From positions 1 through 13,735 of the forward strand of contig DAOTZU010000029.1 in NCBI GenBank assembly GCA_034433995.1: DNA of 13,735 nt, read 5' to 3'. Positions within the stretch are counted from its first letter, which is position 1. Every line of letters starts with the position of its first letter. The position numbers and the translations under genes are program-made. The DNA comes from DAOTZU01 sp034433995 (GTDB lineage Bacteria > Chloroflexota > Anaerolineae > UBA1429). Positions 5,980 through 13,248 of this stretch are shown here, piece by piece. The notes beneath the pieces are model-generated. The model was not told where the DNA came from, ran no database searches, and was given only the letters and a program-made list of their open reading frames with translations.

Positions 5980-7714
5980 CCCCGGCCCCACGCCGGCCGA
6001 GGAAGTCAAGCGAGGGATCGATGGCCAGCCCATCCAACCGCCATCCGCGCCAAGGGCCACGCCCCTGACCTTGGAAGGCACCATATGGCCCTTGGGCATC
6101 GCCGCCATGTTGGGCTGCATCGCCATCTCCATCTCCCGTCTCATCGCCTCCTTTGCCCCCGAGTGGCCGGGCAAGGTCTTTGTGGGGCTGGTCTTTATCA
6201 TTTCGTTGGAAAGCATCAGCGCCCAACGCCTGCTGAGCCGCTCCCGGGTGCAAGCGCAGGACAAATTCCGCTTCCGCGTGGCGGAGTGGATCGTCATCTT
6301 GCTCTTGGTGCGCTTTGGCTTTTACCTGGGCTATGGCATGGAGCGCCTGCGCACCGACCTGGCCGCTTGGATGGCCAACTGGGTCAATTTCTTTGATCCC
6401 GCCTTCATCGTCACCATGCTTCTGGTCTTTTGCTTCTGGGCGGTGGCGCTGTGGCTTTCCCAGGCGCTGCAAAACTTGGAGGCCTCGCCCATCGAGCGGA
6501 TGCCCTCTGTCACCGACCCCGGCCATTACCTGCGCAGCACCATGCCCCGCCACGGCCTCATTGACCGCCAGGCCCACTTGAACCACATCGTGAGCATCTT
6601 TTTCGGCGGTGGCGTGCTCCTGCTCCTGTTAACCGGGCTGACCCAAGTCCAAGTGCGCGATTGGAGTTTCTTCAAGGGCGGCGAAAGCTCTGGCGTGATC
6701 ATCAACGTGATGGCCTATTTCATCATCGGCCTCCTGCTCATCAGCCAGGCTCAATACACCATCATGCGCGCCCGCTGGCAGATCCAGGGGATCCCCGTCC
6801 TGGGGCCCATCGGGCGGCGCTGGATCCTGCTGGTGCTCGGCTTCCTGCTGCTCCTGGGGCTGATCTCGGCCTTGCTGCCGGTGAACTATTCCGTGGGGAT
6901 CATCGCCACCCTCTCCACAGCGATCCAGTGGATCATTTGGACCATCGCCCAAGTGGCTTTTGTCATCATCTTTCTCCTCTCTTCCATCATTCAGTTCCTG
7001 CTCTCCCTCCTGGGGGGCGGCTCGCAGGGCACGGAACAGAGCTCGGCGCCGGCGTTTCCCACGCCGCCTGCGCCGCCGCCCACCGTGGCCAGCCAACCGG
7101 CGCCCTGGTGGCAGTTCATTCGCTCCTTCATCTTCTGGGCGGTGCTGCTTTCGGTGGTGCTGCTTTCCCTGTTCTTCTTTGTGCGCGACCGTTGGGGGCT
7201 ATTCCAAGGCCTCTCCTTGACCAGATTCTTTGTCTGGTTGCATCGGCTCTGGCAGGGGCTGCGCCGACGCACCCGCGCCATGGCGGCGCGAGTGCGCCAG
7301 GCCATCGCCGACCGTCTGGCCCAACAGAGAGCACGGCTGGAACAGCGCGCCACGCGCTATCTCTCTTTGCGCAGGCTCTCTCCCAGGGAGCGGGTGCGTT
7401 ACTTTTACCTCTCCACGGTGCGCCGCAGCGCGCAATTGGGGTTTGGGCGCCCGCCCTGGATGACCCCCTTGGAGTATGAAAAGATCTTGGCCGCGGAGTT
7501 ACCCGAGACCAGCGATCAGGTGCGCGCCCTCACTTTGGCCTTTCTGGAGGCGCGCTACAGCGAACATAGCATCGGCGGCGAGGACGTCCGGGCAGTGCAG
7601 CAGGTTTGGCGACACGTCAAACAGGCGCTATTGCTGCGGCGCCGCCGGCAGGCCGAAGCCCATGCCTCTGCAACCCCCTCCGCCCCCACCGAGCCGCCGG
7701 CAAAGAATGGGTGA
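5960..7714 (+). CDS. Polytopic membrane protein with C-terminal DUF4129 domain
   Basis: A 584-residue membrane protein. After a proline-rich N-terminus there are about nine hydrophobic segments (roughly 42-62, 72-86, 109-124, 148-169, 209-229, 245-263, 287-307, 322-351 and 386-408), a Ser/Pro/Ala-rich spacer near 354-383, a long Arg/Ala/Gln-rich helix (about 432-470), and a soluble C-terminal domain at about 472-558 (RERVRYFYLSTVRRSAQLG, then WMTPLEYEK and ALTLAFLEARYSEHSI) that matches DUF4129. DUF4129 usually caps TgpA-like transglutaminases next to MoxR-DUF58; I see no transglutaminase Cys-His-Asp domain here. Start: ATG 5960 has GGAG 10 nt upstream; the in-frame GTG at 5951 lies too close to that site. 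Third gene of the operon. Function unknown, probably part of the MoxR-DUF58 membrane system. Confidence 0.85.
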   Translation: MSGETPNPGPTPAEEVKRGIDGQPIQPPSAPRATPLTLEGTIWPLGIAAMLGCIAISISRLIASFAPEWPGKVFVGLVFIISLESISAQRLLSRSRVQAQDKFRFRVAEWIVILLLVRFGFYLGYGMERLRTDLAAWMANWVNFFDPAFIVTMLLVFCFWAVALWLSQALQNLEASPIERMPSVTDPGHYLRSTMPRHGLIDRQAHLNHIVSIFFGGGVLLLLLTGLTQVQVRDWSFFKGGESSGVIINVMAYFIIGLLLISQAQYTIMRARWQIQGIPVLGPIGRRWILLVLGFLLLLGLISALLPVNYSVGIIATLSTAIQWIIWTIAQVAFVIIFLLSSIIQFLLSLLGGGSQGTEQSSAPAFPTPPAPPPTVASQPAPWWQFIRSFIFWAVLLSVVLLSLFFFVRDRWGLFQGLSLTRFFVWLHRLWQGLRRRTRAMAARVRQAIADRLAQQRARLEQRATRYLSLRRLSPRERVRYFYLSTVRRSAQLGFGRPPWMTPLEYEKILAAELPETSDQVRALTLAFLEARYSEHSIGGEDVRAVQQVWRHVKQALLLRRRRQAEAHASATPSAPTEPPAKNG

Positions 7715-7719
7715 AGCTT

Positions 7720-9951
7720 ATGGATCTCTTTGCCCAAGCCCGTCAAGAGCAATTCGAGCGTGAAGCGCCCCTGGCGGCGCGGATGCGCCCCCGCACGTTG
7801 GACGAGTTCGTCGGCCAGGAACACGTGGTGGGGCCGGGGCGCCTGCTGCGTCGCGCCATCCAGGCCGACCAGCTCTCCTCGCTGATCTTTTACGGCCCGC
7901 CCGGCACCGGCAAGACCACCCTGGCCGCCGTCATCGCCAACACCACCCGCTCACGGTTCGTCACCCTCAACGCCGTCCTGGCCGGCGTGCAGGATATCCG
8001 CGAGGTGACCAAGCAGGCCCAGGAACAGCGCAACCTTTACGGCCAGCGCACCATCCTCTTTGTGGATGAGGTGCACCGCTGGAATAAAGCCCAGCAGGAC
8101 GCCCTCCTGCCCTGGGTGGAGAACGGCACCATCATCATGATCGGCGCCACCACTGAGAACCCCTGGTTCTCGGTGAACAAAGCTCTGGTCAGCCGCAGCC
8201 GCGTCTTTCAGTTGGTGCCCCTCAGCAAAGAGGAGTTGCGCCGGGTGGCCCTGCGCGCCTTGCAGGATCCGGAGCGCGGTTACGGCAAACTCAAGGTGGA
8301 CCTTCACCCCGATGCCCTGGAGCACCTACTCAACGTGGCCAACGGCGACGCCCGCTCCCTCCTCAACGCGCTGGAGCTGGCCGTGGAGACCACCCCGCCG
8401 GACGCCGAGGGACGCATCGTCATCGACATGGCCGTGGCCGAGGAATCCATCCAACAGCGCGCCGTGCTCTATGATCCCGAAGGGGATTACCATTTCGATA
8501 CCATCAGCGCCTTTATCAAGTCGTTGCGCGGCTCCGATCCGGACGCGGCCCTCTACTGGCTGGCCAAGATGGTCTATGCCGGCGAGGATCCCCGGTTCAT
8601 CTTTCGGCGCATGCTGATCTTGGCCAGCGAGGATGTGGGCCTGGCCGATCCCAATGCCCTGGTGGTGGTGGAGGCAGCGGCCGCCGCCTTTGATCGGGTG
8701 GGATTGCCGGAGGGGCGTTTTCACCTGGCCCAGGCGGCCCTCTATCTGGCCACGGCGCCCAAATCCAACTCGACCCTGGGCTTTTTCGACGCTTTACAAG
8801 TGGTGGAGAAGGAACGGGAGGGCGAGGTGCCCACCCACCTCAAGGACGCTAGCCGCGATAAAGAGGGTTTCGGCCACGGCGAGGGCTATCTCTACCCCCA
8901 TGCCTATCGCGACCACTGGGTGGCCCAGCAATACCTGCCCGACGCCCTGCAAGGGCAAATCTTCTATCAACCCAGCGACCAGGGTTATGAGCGCCAGATC
9001 AAGGAGCGGGTGGAGCGCCGCCGCGAGGAACAACTGGCCGCGCTCTTGGAGAGCCCTCCCACTTTGGGCGAGGTTTTGACCTTCTCCCCCGGCGACCGCA
9101 ACCGCGAACGCTGGCTTTCCCGCGCCACCAGCGACGCCGGCCGCCGTCTAGGCGAGCTGCGCGATCGGGTGTTGGCCCAAGTGCCCATCCGGCGGCACCA
9201 CCTCATCTTGGATCTCAACGCCGAGAGCGGCCTGTTCACCTGGGAAGCGTTGCGGCGCGTGCCGGAGGGCTGTGTCTGTGCTCTGGTGCGCCCAGGGCAG
9301 ATGGCCACCACCCTGCGCCAACAGGCGGAGCGCCTGCCAGAGATGGAGCGCCCCTTTATTCTGGAGGGCACATTGGACGACCTGCCCCGCCTCCTGGCCG
9401 CCGAACCTTTGGCCCCAACCCGCTTTGACCTCATCATCGGGCGCAACGGGCTGCAACAACATCCGCGCAAAGGCGAGGCGGCGCGCCTTCTGGCCGAGCT
9501 GCTCCACCCCGGCGGGATCATCAGCTTGGCCGAGACCATCGCCCGGCACACCCAGCGCATTTACGCCTTGGTCGAGCAAGGCACTTTGGCGCGCGACCTG
9601 GCCCAGGCCTGGCAGGAGGCCGAGGAGGCCCTCTACGCCCAGACGGACGATCCCTTGGTCAACTGGGACGCCGAGGACCTGCGCCGCTGGTTCGAGGAGG
9701 CCAAGCTGGCCGAGGTGCACGTGGAAACGCAAGAGATGGTCAGCGAGGTCCTCATCACCAGGGAACTCTGGCAGCGTTGGTTCAGCGAGGCGCCCCAGAC
9801 CCGGCCCAGCTACGCTCAGCATCTGCAACGACGCCTCTCGCCGGACCAAGTGTTTCAGATCCGAGCCTTATTGGAGCAGCAGCTCGTCGGCCAGACCCGG
9901 CCTTGGCGGAGCGTGGTGGCCTTTGTGCGGGCCAAGAAGAAAGGGGCATGA
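7720..9951 (+). CDS. rarA: RarA/MgsA-like AAA+ ATPase with C-terminal methyltransferase-like domain
   Basis: A 743-residue fusion. Residues 1 to about 435 are a complete replication-associated recombination protein A, a clamp-loader relative that acts at stalled forks: MRPRTLDEFVGQ, Walker A YGPPGTGKTT (58-67), Walker B ILFVDEVHR (112-120), sensor 1 IGATTENPWF (141-150), arginine-finger region SRSR (158-161), then RarA-specific YDPEGDYHFDTISAFIKSLR, LASEDVGLADPNAL, APKSNS and YPHAYRDHWVAQQYLP. RarA normally ends near 440. Here about 300 residues follow, with ILDLNAESG (496-504), FDLIIGRN (569-576) and LLHPGGIISL (594-603), the order seen in Rossmann SAM methyltransferases, though the glycine-rich motif I is degenerate. 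The start ATG 7720 lies 5 bp after the previous stop; a GTG at 7711 overlapping that stop (GTGA) is an alternative. Last gene of the operon. Confidence 0.9.
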   Translation: MDLFAQARQEQFEREAPLAARMRPRTLDEFVGQEHVVGPGRLLRRAIQADQLSSLIFYGPPGTGKTTLAAVIANTTRSRFVTLNAVLAGVQDIREVTKQAQEQRNLYGQRTILFVDEVHRWNKAQQDALLPWVENGTIIMIGATTENPWFSVNKALVSRSRVFQLVPLSKEELRRVALRALQDPERGYGKLKVDLHPDALEHLLNVANGDARSLLNALELAVETTPPDAEGRIVIDMAVAEESIQQRAVLYDPEGDYHFDTISAFIKSLRGSDPDAALYWLAKMVYAGEDPRFIFRRMLILASEDVGLADPNALVVVEAAAAAFDRVGLPEGRFHLAQAALYLATAPKSNSTLGFFDALQVVEKEREGEVPTHLKDASRDKEGFGHGEGYLYPHAYRDHWVAQQYLPDALQGQIFYQPSDQGYERQIKERVERRREEQLAALLESPPTLGEVLTFSPGDRNRERWLSRATSDAGRRLGELRDRVLAQVPIRRHHLILDLNAESGLFTWEALRRVPEGCVCALVRPGQMATTLRQQAERLPEMERPFILEGTLDDLPRLLAAEPLAPTRFDLIIGRNGLQQHPRKGEAARLLAELLHPGGIISLAETIARHTQRIYALVEQGTLARDLAQAWQEAEEALYAQTDDPLVNWDAEDLRRWFEEAKLAEVHVETQEMVSEVLITRELWQRWFSEAPQTRPSYAQHLQRRLSPDQVFQIRALLEQQLVGQTRPWRSVVAFVRAKKKGA

Positions 9952-9969
9952 GGGGCCGGTGCGCCAAGA

Positions 9970-10707
9970 TCACGCTACGCTCCGGCCCACGAGAGCTTTA
10001 AGCGTCAGCGCATTCTGGGCGGCAAAACCTCGGGCGCTGTTATTAAAGTAGGCATAGACGGTGAGCCCAGCCCGCAACCACCCCACGATGTGCCCGGCGA
10101 ACTCTGCCAGCTCCCCCTCCGAGTAAAACGAGCTGTACAAGGACTTTTGCCCGTGGAAACGCAGATAGACGCAATGCGCCGTCACCTCGGGCACAAAGGG
10201 CAGATAGGGATGGCTCACCACCGTCAAGGCCCAATTGCGCTGCCTCAGAAGCGCATACACCTCGCCATCGAACCACGAGAGATGCCGAAACTCGAAGGCG
10301 AACTGTAGCTCCTGGGGCAAGACTTGTGCCAAACGTTCCAGCTTGCCCACATCCTTGGTCAAACTCGGCGGCAGCTGAAACAAAATGGGGCCCAGATGGT
10401 CCCGCAACCTTTGGGCCCCGGCGTAAAACTGCTCCCAGACCTCCTCAGGATCCTCCAACTGCTTGATGTGGGTCAACAGGCGGCTCATCTTGACGGCGTA
10501 GAGGAACCCCTCCGGGGCCCTTTGTTCCCAACCCTCCCAGACGCTCTCCTTGGGCTGGCGGTAAAAGGTGCTGTTCAGCTCCACGGTGTTGAATCGGCCG
10601 GCGTAATAGGCGAACTCGTCCTTGTGCCGCAGCCCCTGGGGGTAAAAGGCCCCGCCGCGCCAATCCGCATAGAGATAACCGGAGCAACCGATATACAGGT
10701 GAGCCAT
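9970..10707 (-). CDS. DUF72 family protein (YecE-like TIM barrel)
   Basis: A 245-residue DUF72 protein. It begins with the family opening MAHLYIGCSGYLYADWRG (1-18) and contains FNTVELNSTFYRQP (38-51), FLYAVKMSRLLTHIK, GPILFQLPPSL, FAFEFRHLSWF and the late VYAYFNNSARGFAAQNAL, all placed as expected for this TIM-barrel family. The biochemical function of DUF72 is not firmly known. Length matches the family. The ATG is preceded by GGAGG (10711-10715) at a short spacing of 3-4 nt. It lies 15 bp after the stop of the UroD-like gene, so it is probably the last gene of that operon. It ends 18 bp from the convergent RarA gene, leaving almost no room for terminators; a weak GGGCCGG/CCGGCCC pairing (9953-9988) spans the junction. 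Confidence 0.92.
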   Translation of the reverse strand: MAHLYIGCSGYLYADWRGGAFYPQGLRHKDEFAYYAGRFNTVELNSTFYRQPKESVWEGWEQRAPEGFLYAVKMSRLLTHIKQLEDPEEVWEQFYAGAQRLRDHLGPILFQLPPSLTKDVGKLERLAQVLPQELQFAFEFRHLSWFDGEVYALLRQRNWALTVVSHPYLPFVPEVTAHCVYLRFHGQKSLYSSFYSEGELAEFAGHIVGWLRAGLTVYAYFNNSARGFAAQNALTLKALVGRSVA

Positions 10708-10722
10708 GGTCCTCCAGCGATG

Positions 10723-11850
10723 CTAGAGCCAGCCGGTCAGCTCGGCCAGCAAGCGCGTGTAGGCGATAAAATTGGGCCAAGAGATATCCGGCGGCACGCC
10801 ATGATCGCAGCCGGGAATGTAGCCGCCCTCCTCAAAGAGGGGCGGCACCACCCGCAACACCTCGGCGCGCATGGCCTCGCCGCCCGCGGCGATGGCGCGC
10901 TTGTCGATCCCGCCATGATAGGCCATGCGCCGCCCAAAGCGCCGCCGAAACGCCACGATATCGTTCCCCGCCGCCACCTCGATGGGATTGCACACGTTGA
11001 ACCCCGATTCCAACCAGACGGGGATCAGCTCGCTGATGTCACCATCGGAATCCATGTCCATCAGCGGCACCGCATAGGCGCGCAAGAGTTCATGCCAGCT
11101 GCGATAGGTGGGCTGGAGGAAGCGCCGGGCCATGGCCGGAGAGATCATGCTGTGGGCCTTGTAGGCCATGTCCTCCGAGACCATCAACGCATCCACCCGC
11201 ACCCGGCGCAAGATGGCCTCCAACACCTCCAAGGTGAAACGCCGCCAGAACTCGGCCATCTCCAAAACAAAATCCGGGTCATCGGCCATCCTCAGGCAGA
11301 GGTTCTCCATCCCCAGCCATTCGCGCATCTGCCAAAAAGGGCCATTGATGGAGATGGCCACGGCCCGGCCTGAAGCCTCGGCCCCGCGCGCGGCCTCCCA
11401 AAAAGCCTCGGAAAGGCGGGCCGGATCGTTGGGATTGTAGCGCCAGGTCATGTTCTCCCAATCGGCACGGCTCTCCACGGGGAACTTGTGCCATTTCCGG
11501 GTGACAAAATCTTTGGCCGAGCGGATATAGGTGTAATCGTAGGTATCCGAGATCTCGGTGATGGCCCCCATCCAATCCTGGACAATGTAATGGCCATCCT
11601 TGTGCTCCAAAACCTTTTCCTCGAAGGTGGGGATCATCCGAAAAGCTTCGGGCAAGAACGCCACACCATCGAAAGCCTCACGGGGCACATCCAGCATCTC
11701 GGCCAAGACATCCAGATGGTGGCGCTCCGCCGGCAAGCCCTGCTCATGCCAGACCTTGAGGGTGGATTCCCGCGGCCCGCCCGGATGCAGGGGCACATGG
11801 TCAGGGCGGCCAAAGAGCAGCGTCTCCAAGTATCTTTCCCGTGGCTTCAA
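10723..11850 (-). CDS. Uroporphyrinogen decarboxylase-like protein 1 (URO-D superfamily)
   Basis: A 375-residue protein of the URO-D superfamily, which includes haem-pathway decarboxylases, corrinoid methyltransferases and many uncharacterised proteins. It opens MKPRERYLETLLFGRPDHVPL and has GPRESTL, DWMGAITEI, MVSEDMAYKAHSMISPAMARRF, DSDGDISELIPVWLESGFNVCNPIE, YHGGIDKRA and a C-terminal GGYIPGCDHGVPPDISW with His350. The classical URO-D N-terminal QAGRY-type substrate motif is absent, so true uroporphyrinogen decarboxylation is unlikely. A full His-x-Cys...Cys zinc set as in MtaA-type methyltransferases is also not evident. The start is a TTG (11848-11850) with GGAGG 6 nt upstream; I see no better start. 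It follows a second UroD-like gene after 148 bp of repeat and precedes DUF72 by 15 bp. Confidence 0.88.
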   Translation of the reverse strand: MKPRERYLETLLFGRPDHVPLHPGGPRESTLKVWHEQGLPAERHHLDVLAEMLDVPREAFDGVAFLPEAFRMIPTFEEKVLEHKDGHYIVQDWMGAITEISDTYDYTYIRSAKDFVTRKWHKFPVESRADWENMTWRYNPNDPARLSEAFWEAARGAEASGRAVAISINGPFWQMREWLGMENLCLRMADDPDFVLEMAEFWRRFTLEVLEAILRRVRVDALMVSEDMAYKAHSMISPAMARRFLQPTYRSWHELLRAYAVPLMDMDSDGDISELIPVWLESGFNVCNPIEVAAGNDIVAFRRRFGRRMAYHGGIDKRAIAAGGEAMRAEVLRVVPPLFEEGGYIPGCDHGVPPDISWPNFIAYTRLLAELTGWL

Positions 11851-11856
11851 CGTTGA

Positions 11857-11861
11857 CCTCC
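11857..11861 (-). promoter_or_regulatory. Shine-Dalgarno that supports a TTG start for UroD-like protein 1
   Basis: GGAGG on the minus strand with a 6-nt spacer to TTG (11848-11850). This well-placed site decides the start of the gene, since no ATG or GTG lies at a suitable distance. Confidence 0.7.
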
Positions 11862-11868
11862 GAGGACA

Positions 11869-11955
11869 GGGTATAGGGTATAGGGTTTAGGGATTAGGAA
11901 TTAGGGGTAAAAGGTGAGGCCAAACCCTAAACCCAAAACCCTAAACCCTAAACCC
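11869..11955. repeat. Inverted pair of telomere-like heptad repeats
   Basis: The left arm has G-runs every 7 bp (11869, 11876, 11883, 11890, 11897, 11904) in units such as TATAGGG, TTTAGGG and ATTAGG. The right arm has CCC runs every 7 bp (11925, 11932, 11939, 11946, 11953) in CCCTAAA units. The arms are mutually complementary and separated by a short AG-rich loop (about 11908-11919), so either strand can fold into a long imperfect hairpin. Both strands also carry at least four GGG runs with 4-base loops, which fits a G-quadruplex motif. The units look like plant-type telomere repeats, but the setting is plainly bacterial. Confidence 0.85.
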
Positions 11956-11958
11956 TAT

Positions 11959-11986
11959 ATGATAATCCTCGGCGCCAAAAAGGCAA
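11959..11986 (-). promoter_or_regulatory. Possible promoter reading into the heptad repeat and UroD-like gene 1
   Basis: On the minus strand, TTGCCT (11981-11986) and TATCAT (11959-11964) are 16 bp apart. If used, transcription would start near 11952, inside the repeat, and the repeat would form the 5' leader of the UroD-like 1 mRNA. Both boxes deviate from consensus, so this is tentative. Confidence 0.3.
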
Positions 11987-11998
11987 ACTGCCGGGCCA

Positions 11999-13237
11999 TC
12001 ACTTTTGCGCGGCACGCCAAGCGGAGATCATGGCCTCCACGCTGGACCATGGAGTATCGGGGAAGAGGGCATCCACCGGGGCGAGGATGAACCCGCCGCC
12101 GGGAGCCAAGATCTCCATCGCTTGCTGCACCGCCTGGGCGATCTCCTCGCGGTTGCCGCGGGCCAAGGTCACGCTGCTGTTGATGCCGCCGGCCACGGCC
12201 ATCTTGCCACCGAATTTCTCCTTGACGGCCCGCAGATCGGCCCCATCCTGCACCGGATCCACGAAATAGAGCAGGTCAATCCCCGCCTCCAGGAGCAAAT
12301 CCGCCAAGGGCAAGGCTCCGGTGGTCATGGTGTAGGCGAACTTGCATCCGGCTTGGTGGGCCAAAACCGCCAATTCTCGGATGCGGGGCACAAGGTAACG
12401 GCGAAAGATGCTGGGCGACCAGAACTCGATGGAGCTATACCAACCCCGCTCCACCACCATATCCACCCCGCCCACCTCCAACATCAGCTGGGTGCGCATG
12501 CGGTCAAAGGCGTGGACGATCTCCAGGAGCTCCTGAAAGCTCTCGGGGTCCGTCATGGCCAGCATGATGGCCCCCTCGACGCCGCAGAGCCAGACCACCG
12601 CGTCCATGCCGAAGGCGCTCCATCCTTGCACCAGCACGCCCTGTTCCTGGGCGAAGCGGCGCACCCGCGCCATGCGTTGGCGATAGGCGCTCAGTTGTTC
12701 CGCCGTCGGCGGCTGCAAAAGATAGCGCAGCTTGGGCAGATCCTCCGGCCCCGCCATCGCATGTTTGACGCCGCGGGGGATGTTATAATCCTCAATCAAG
12801 GGCACATGGTCCGGCTGGATGACCCAGCCCGGCGCCACCTCCTCTCCCGTCTTGCGCACGATGTGGCGGAGCCTGCCCGCCGGCGTGTCATACTCGCGGC
12901 AGAGCAAGGTGTGGGGCTCGGTGGCCGTGGGCGGCTCCTGCCAATCGCGGAAGCGCACCTCCGGGTGCGTCCCCCAGGGCGGCGAGACCTCCAAGACGTC
13001 ATCCAGCCCCAAGCTGAACCAGCGCTTGACGCGCTCGAAATCGTCCTCCACCGTCCAGGATTGGGGCAGGGTGTGCAGATGTTCCAGGCGCATGGTGTAC
13101 CAATACGCCACCTCGCGCCCGGCCCGTCGCCAGCGGAGATGGGCCGGCGGTTGGAAGCCGAAACACCAACACAAGAGCGGCACATGATCGGGCTCTTGGC
13201 AGGAGATGGCGGTGAGCAATCTCTCCCGTGAATTCAT
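11999..13237 (-). CDS. Uroporphyrinogen decarboxylase-like protein 2 (URO-D superfamily)
   Basis: A 412-residue URO-D superfamily protein, clearly different in sequence from its downstream neighbour. It opens MNSRERLLTAISCQEPDHVPLLCW, then shows QGWSAFGMDAVVWLCGVEGA, MTDPESFQELLEIVH, ERGWYSSIEFWSPSIFRRYL, YTMTTGALPLADLLLEAGID, AVAGGINSSVTLARG and a C-terminal GGGFILAPVDALFPDTPWSS. The barrel-end motif GGFILAPVD replaces the GGYIP..DH form of protein 1, so the two probably act on different substrates. Classical uroporphyrinogen-binding arginine motifs are not seen. The start ATG 13235-13237 has a GGGGACGAGG purine-rich site just before it; the open frame extends 16 codons upstream into the preceding gene. 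It lies 11 bp after the TIM-barrel gene stop, implying one operon. The reaction is unknown. Confidence 0.87.
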   Translation of the reverse strand: MNSRERLLTAISCQEPDHVPLLCWCFGFQPPAHLRWRRAGREVAYWYTMRLEHLHTLPQSWTVEDDFERVKRWFSLGLDDVLEVSPPWGTHPEVRFRDWQEPPTATEPHTLLCREYDTPAGRLRHIVRKTGEEVAPGWVIQPDHVPLIEDYNIPRGVKHAMAGPEDLPKLRYLLQPPTAEQLSAYRQRMARVRRFAQEQGVLVQGWSAFGMDAVVWLCGVEGAIMLAMTDPESFQELLEIVHAFDRMRTQLMLEVGGVDMVVERGWYSSIEFWSPSIFRRYLVPRIRELAVLAHQAGCKFAYTMTTGALPLADLLLEAGIDLLYFVDPVQDGADLRAVKEKFGGKMAVAGGINSSVTLARGNREEIAQAVQQAMEILAPGGGFILAPVDALFPDTPWSSVEAMISAWRAAQK

Positions 13238-13248
13238 CCTCGTCCCCT

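Noticed and set aside
4570..6297. Antisense open frame of about 575 codons on the minus strand opposite the DUF58 gene
   Set aside because: It runs antisense to a well-supported DUF58 gene and parts of two neighbours. Its translation is low-complexity and rich in Gly, His, Gln and Asp with no family motif. Long antisense frames are expected at this GC content and codon bias.
7711..7713. GTG start for rarA overlapping the previous stop as GTGA
   Set aside because: It is a plausible coupled start, but RarA proteins commonly begin MDLF, which fits the ATG at 7720. I kept the ATG and note the GTG as the alternative.
9953..9988. Bidirectional terminator between rarA and the DUF72 gene
   Set aside because: GGGCCGG and CCGGCCC can pair but enclose a 22-base loop, the stem is only 7 bp, and no T-tract follows on either strand. 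Too weak to call.
11869..11955. CRISPR array or eukaryotic telomere fragment
   Set aside because: There are no long repeats with unique spacers, so it is not CRISPR. The repeat lies inside a bacterial operon between two related genes with intact flanks, so a captured eukaryotic telomere is improbable, although read mapping would settle it.
12005..13231. Antisense open frame of about 408 codons opposite UroD-like gene 2
   Set aside because: It mirrors the UroD-like gene almost end to end and has shadow-type composition (His/Gln/Gly/Arg). No ribosome-binding site or operon context supports it.
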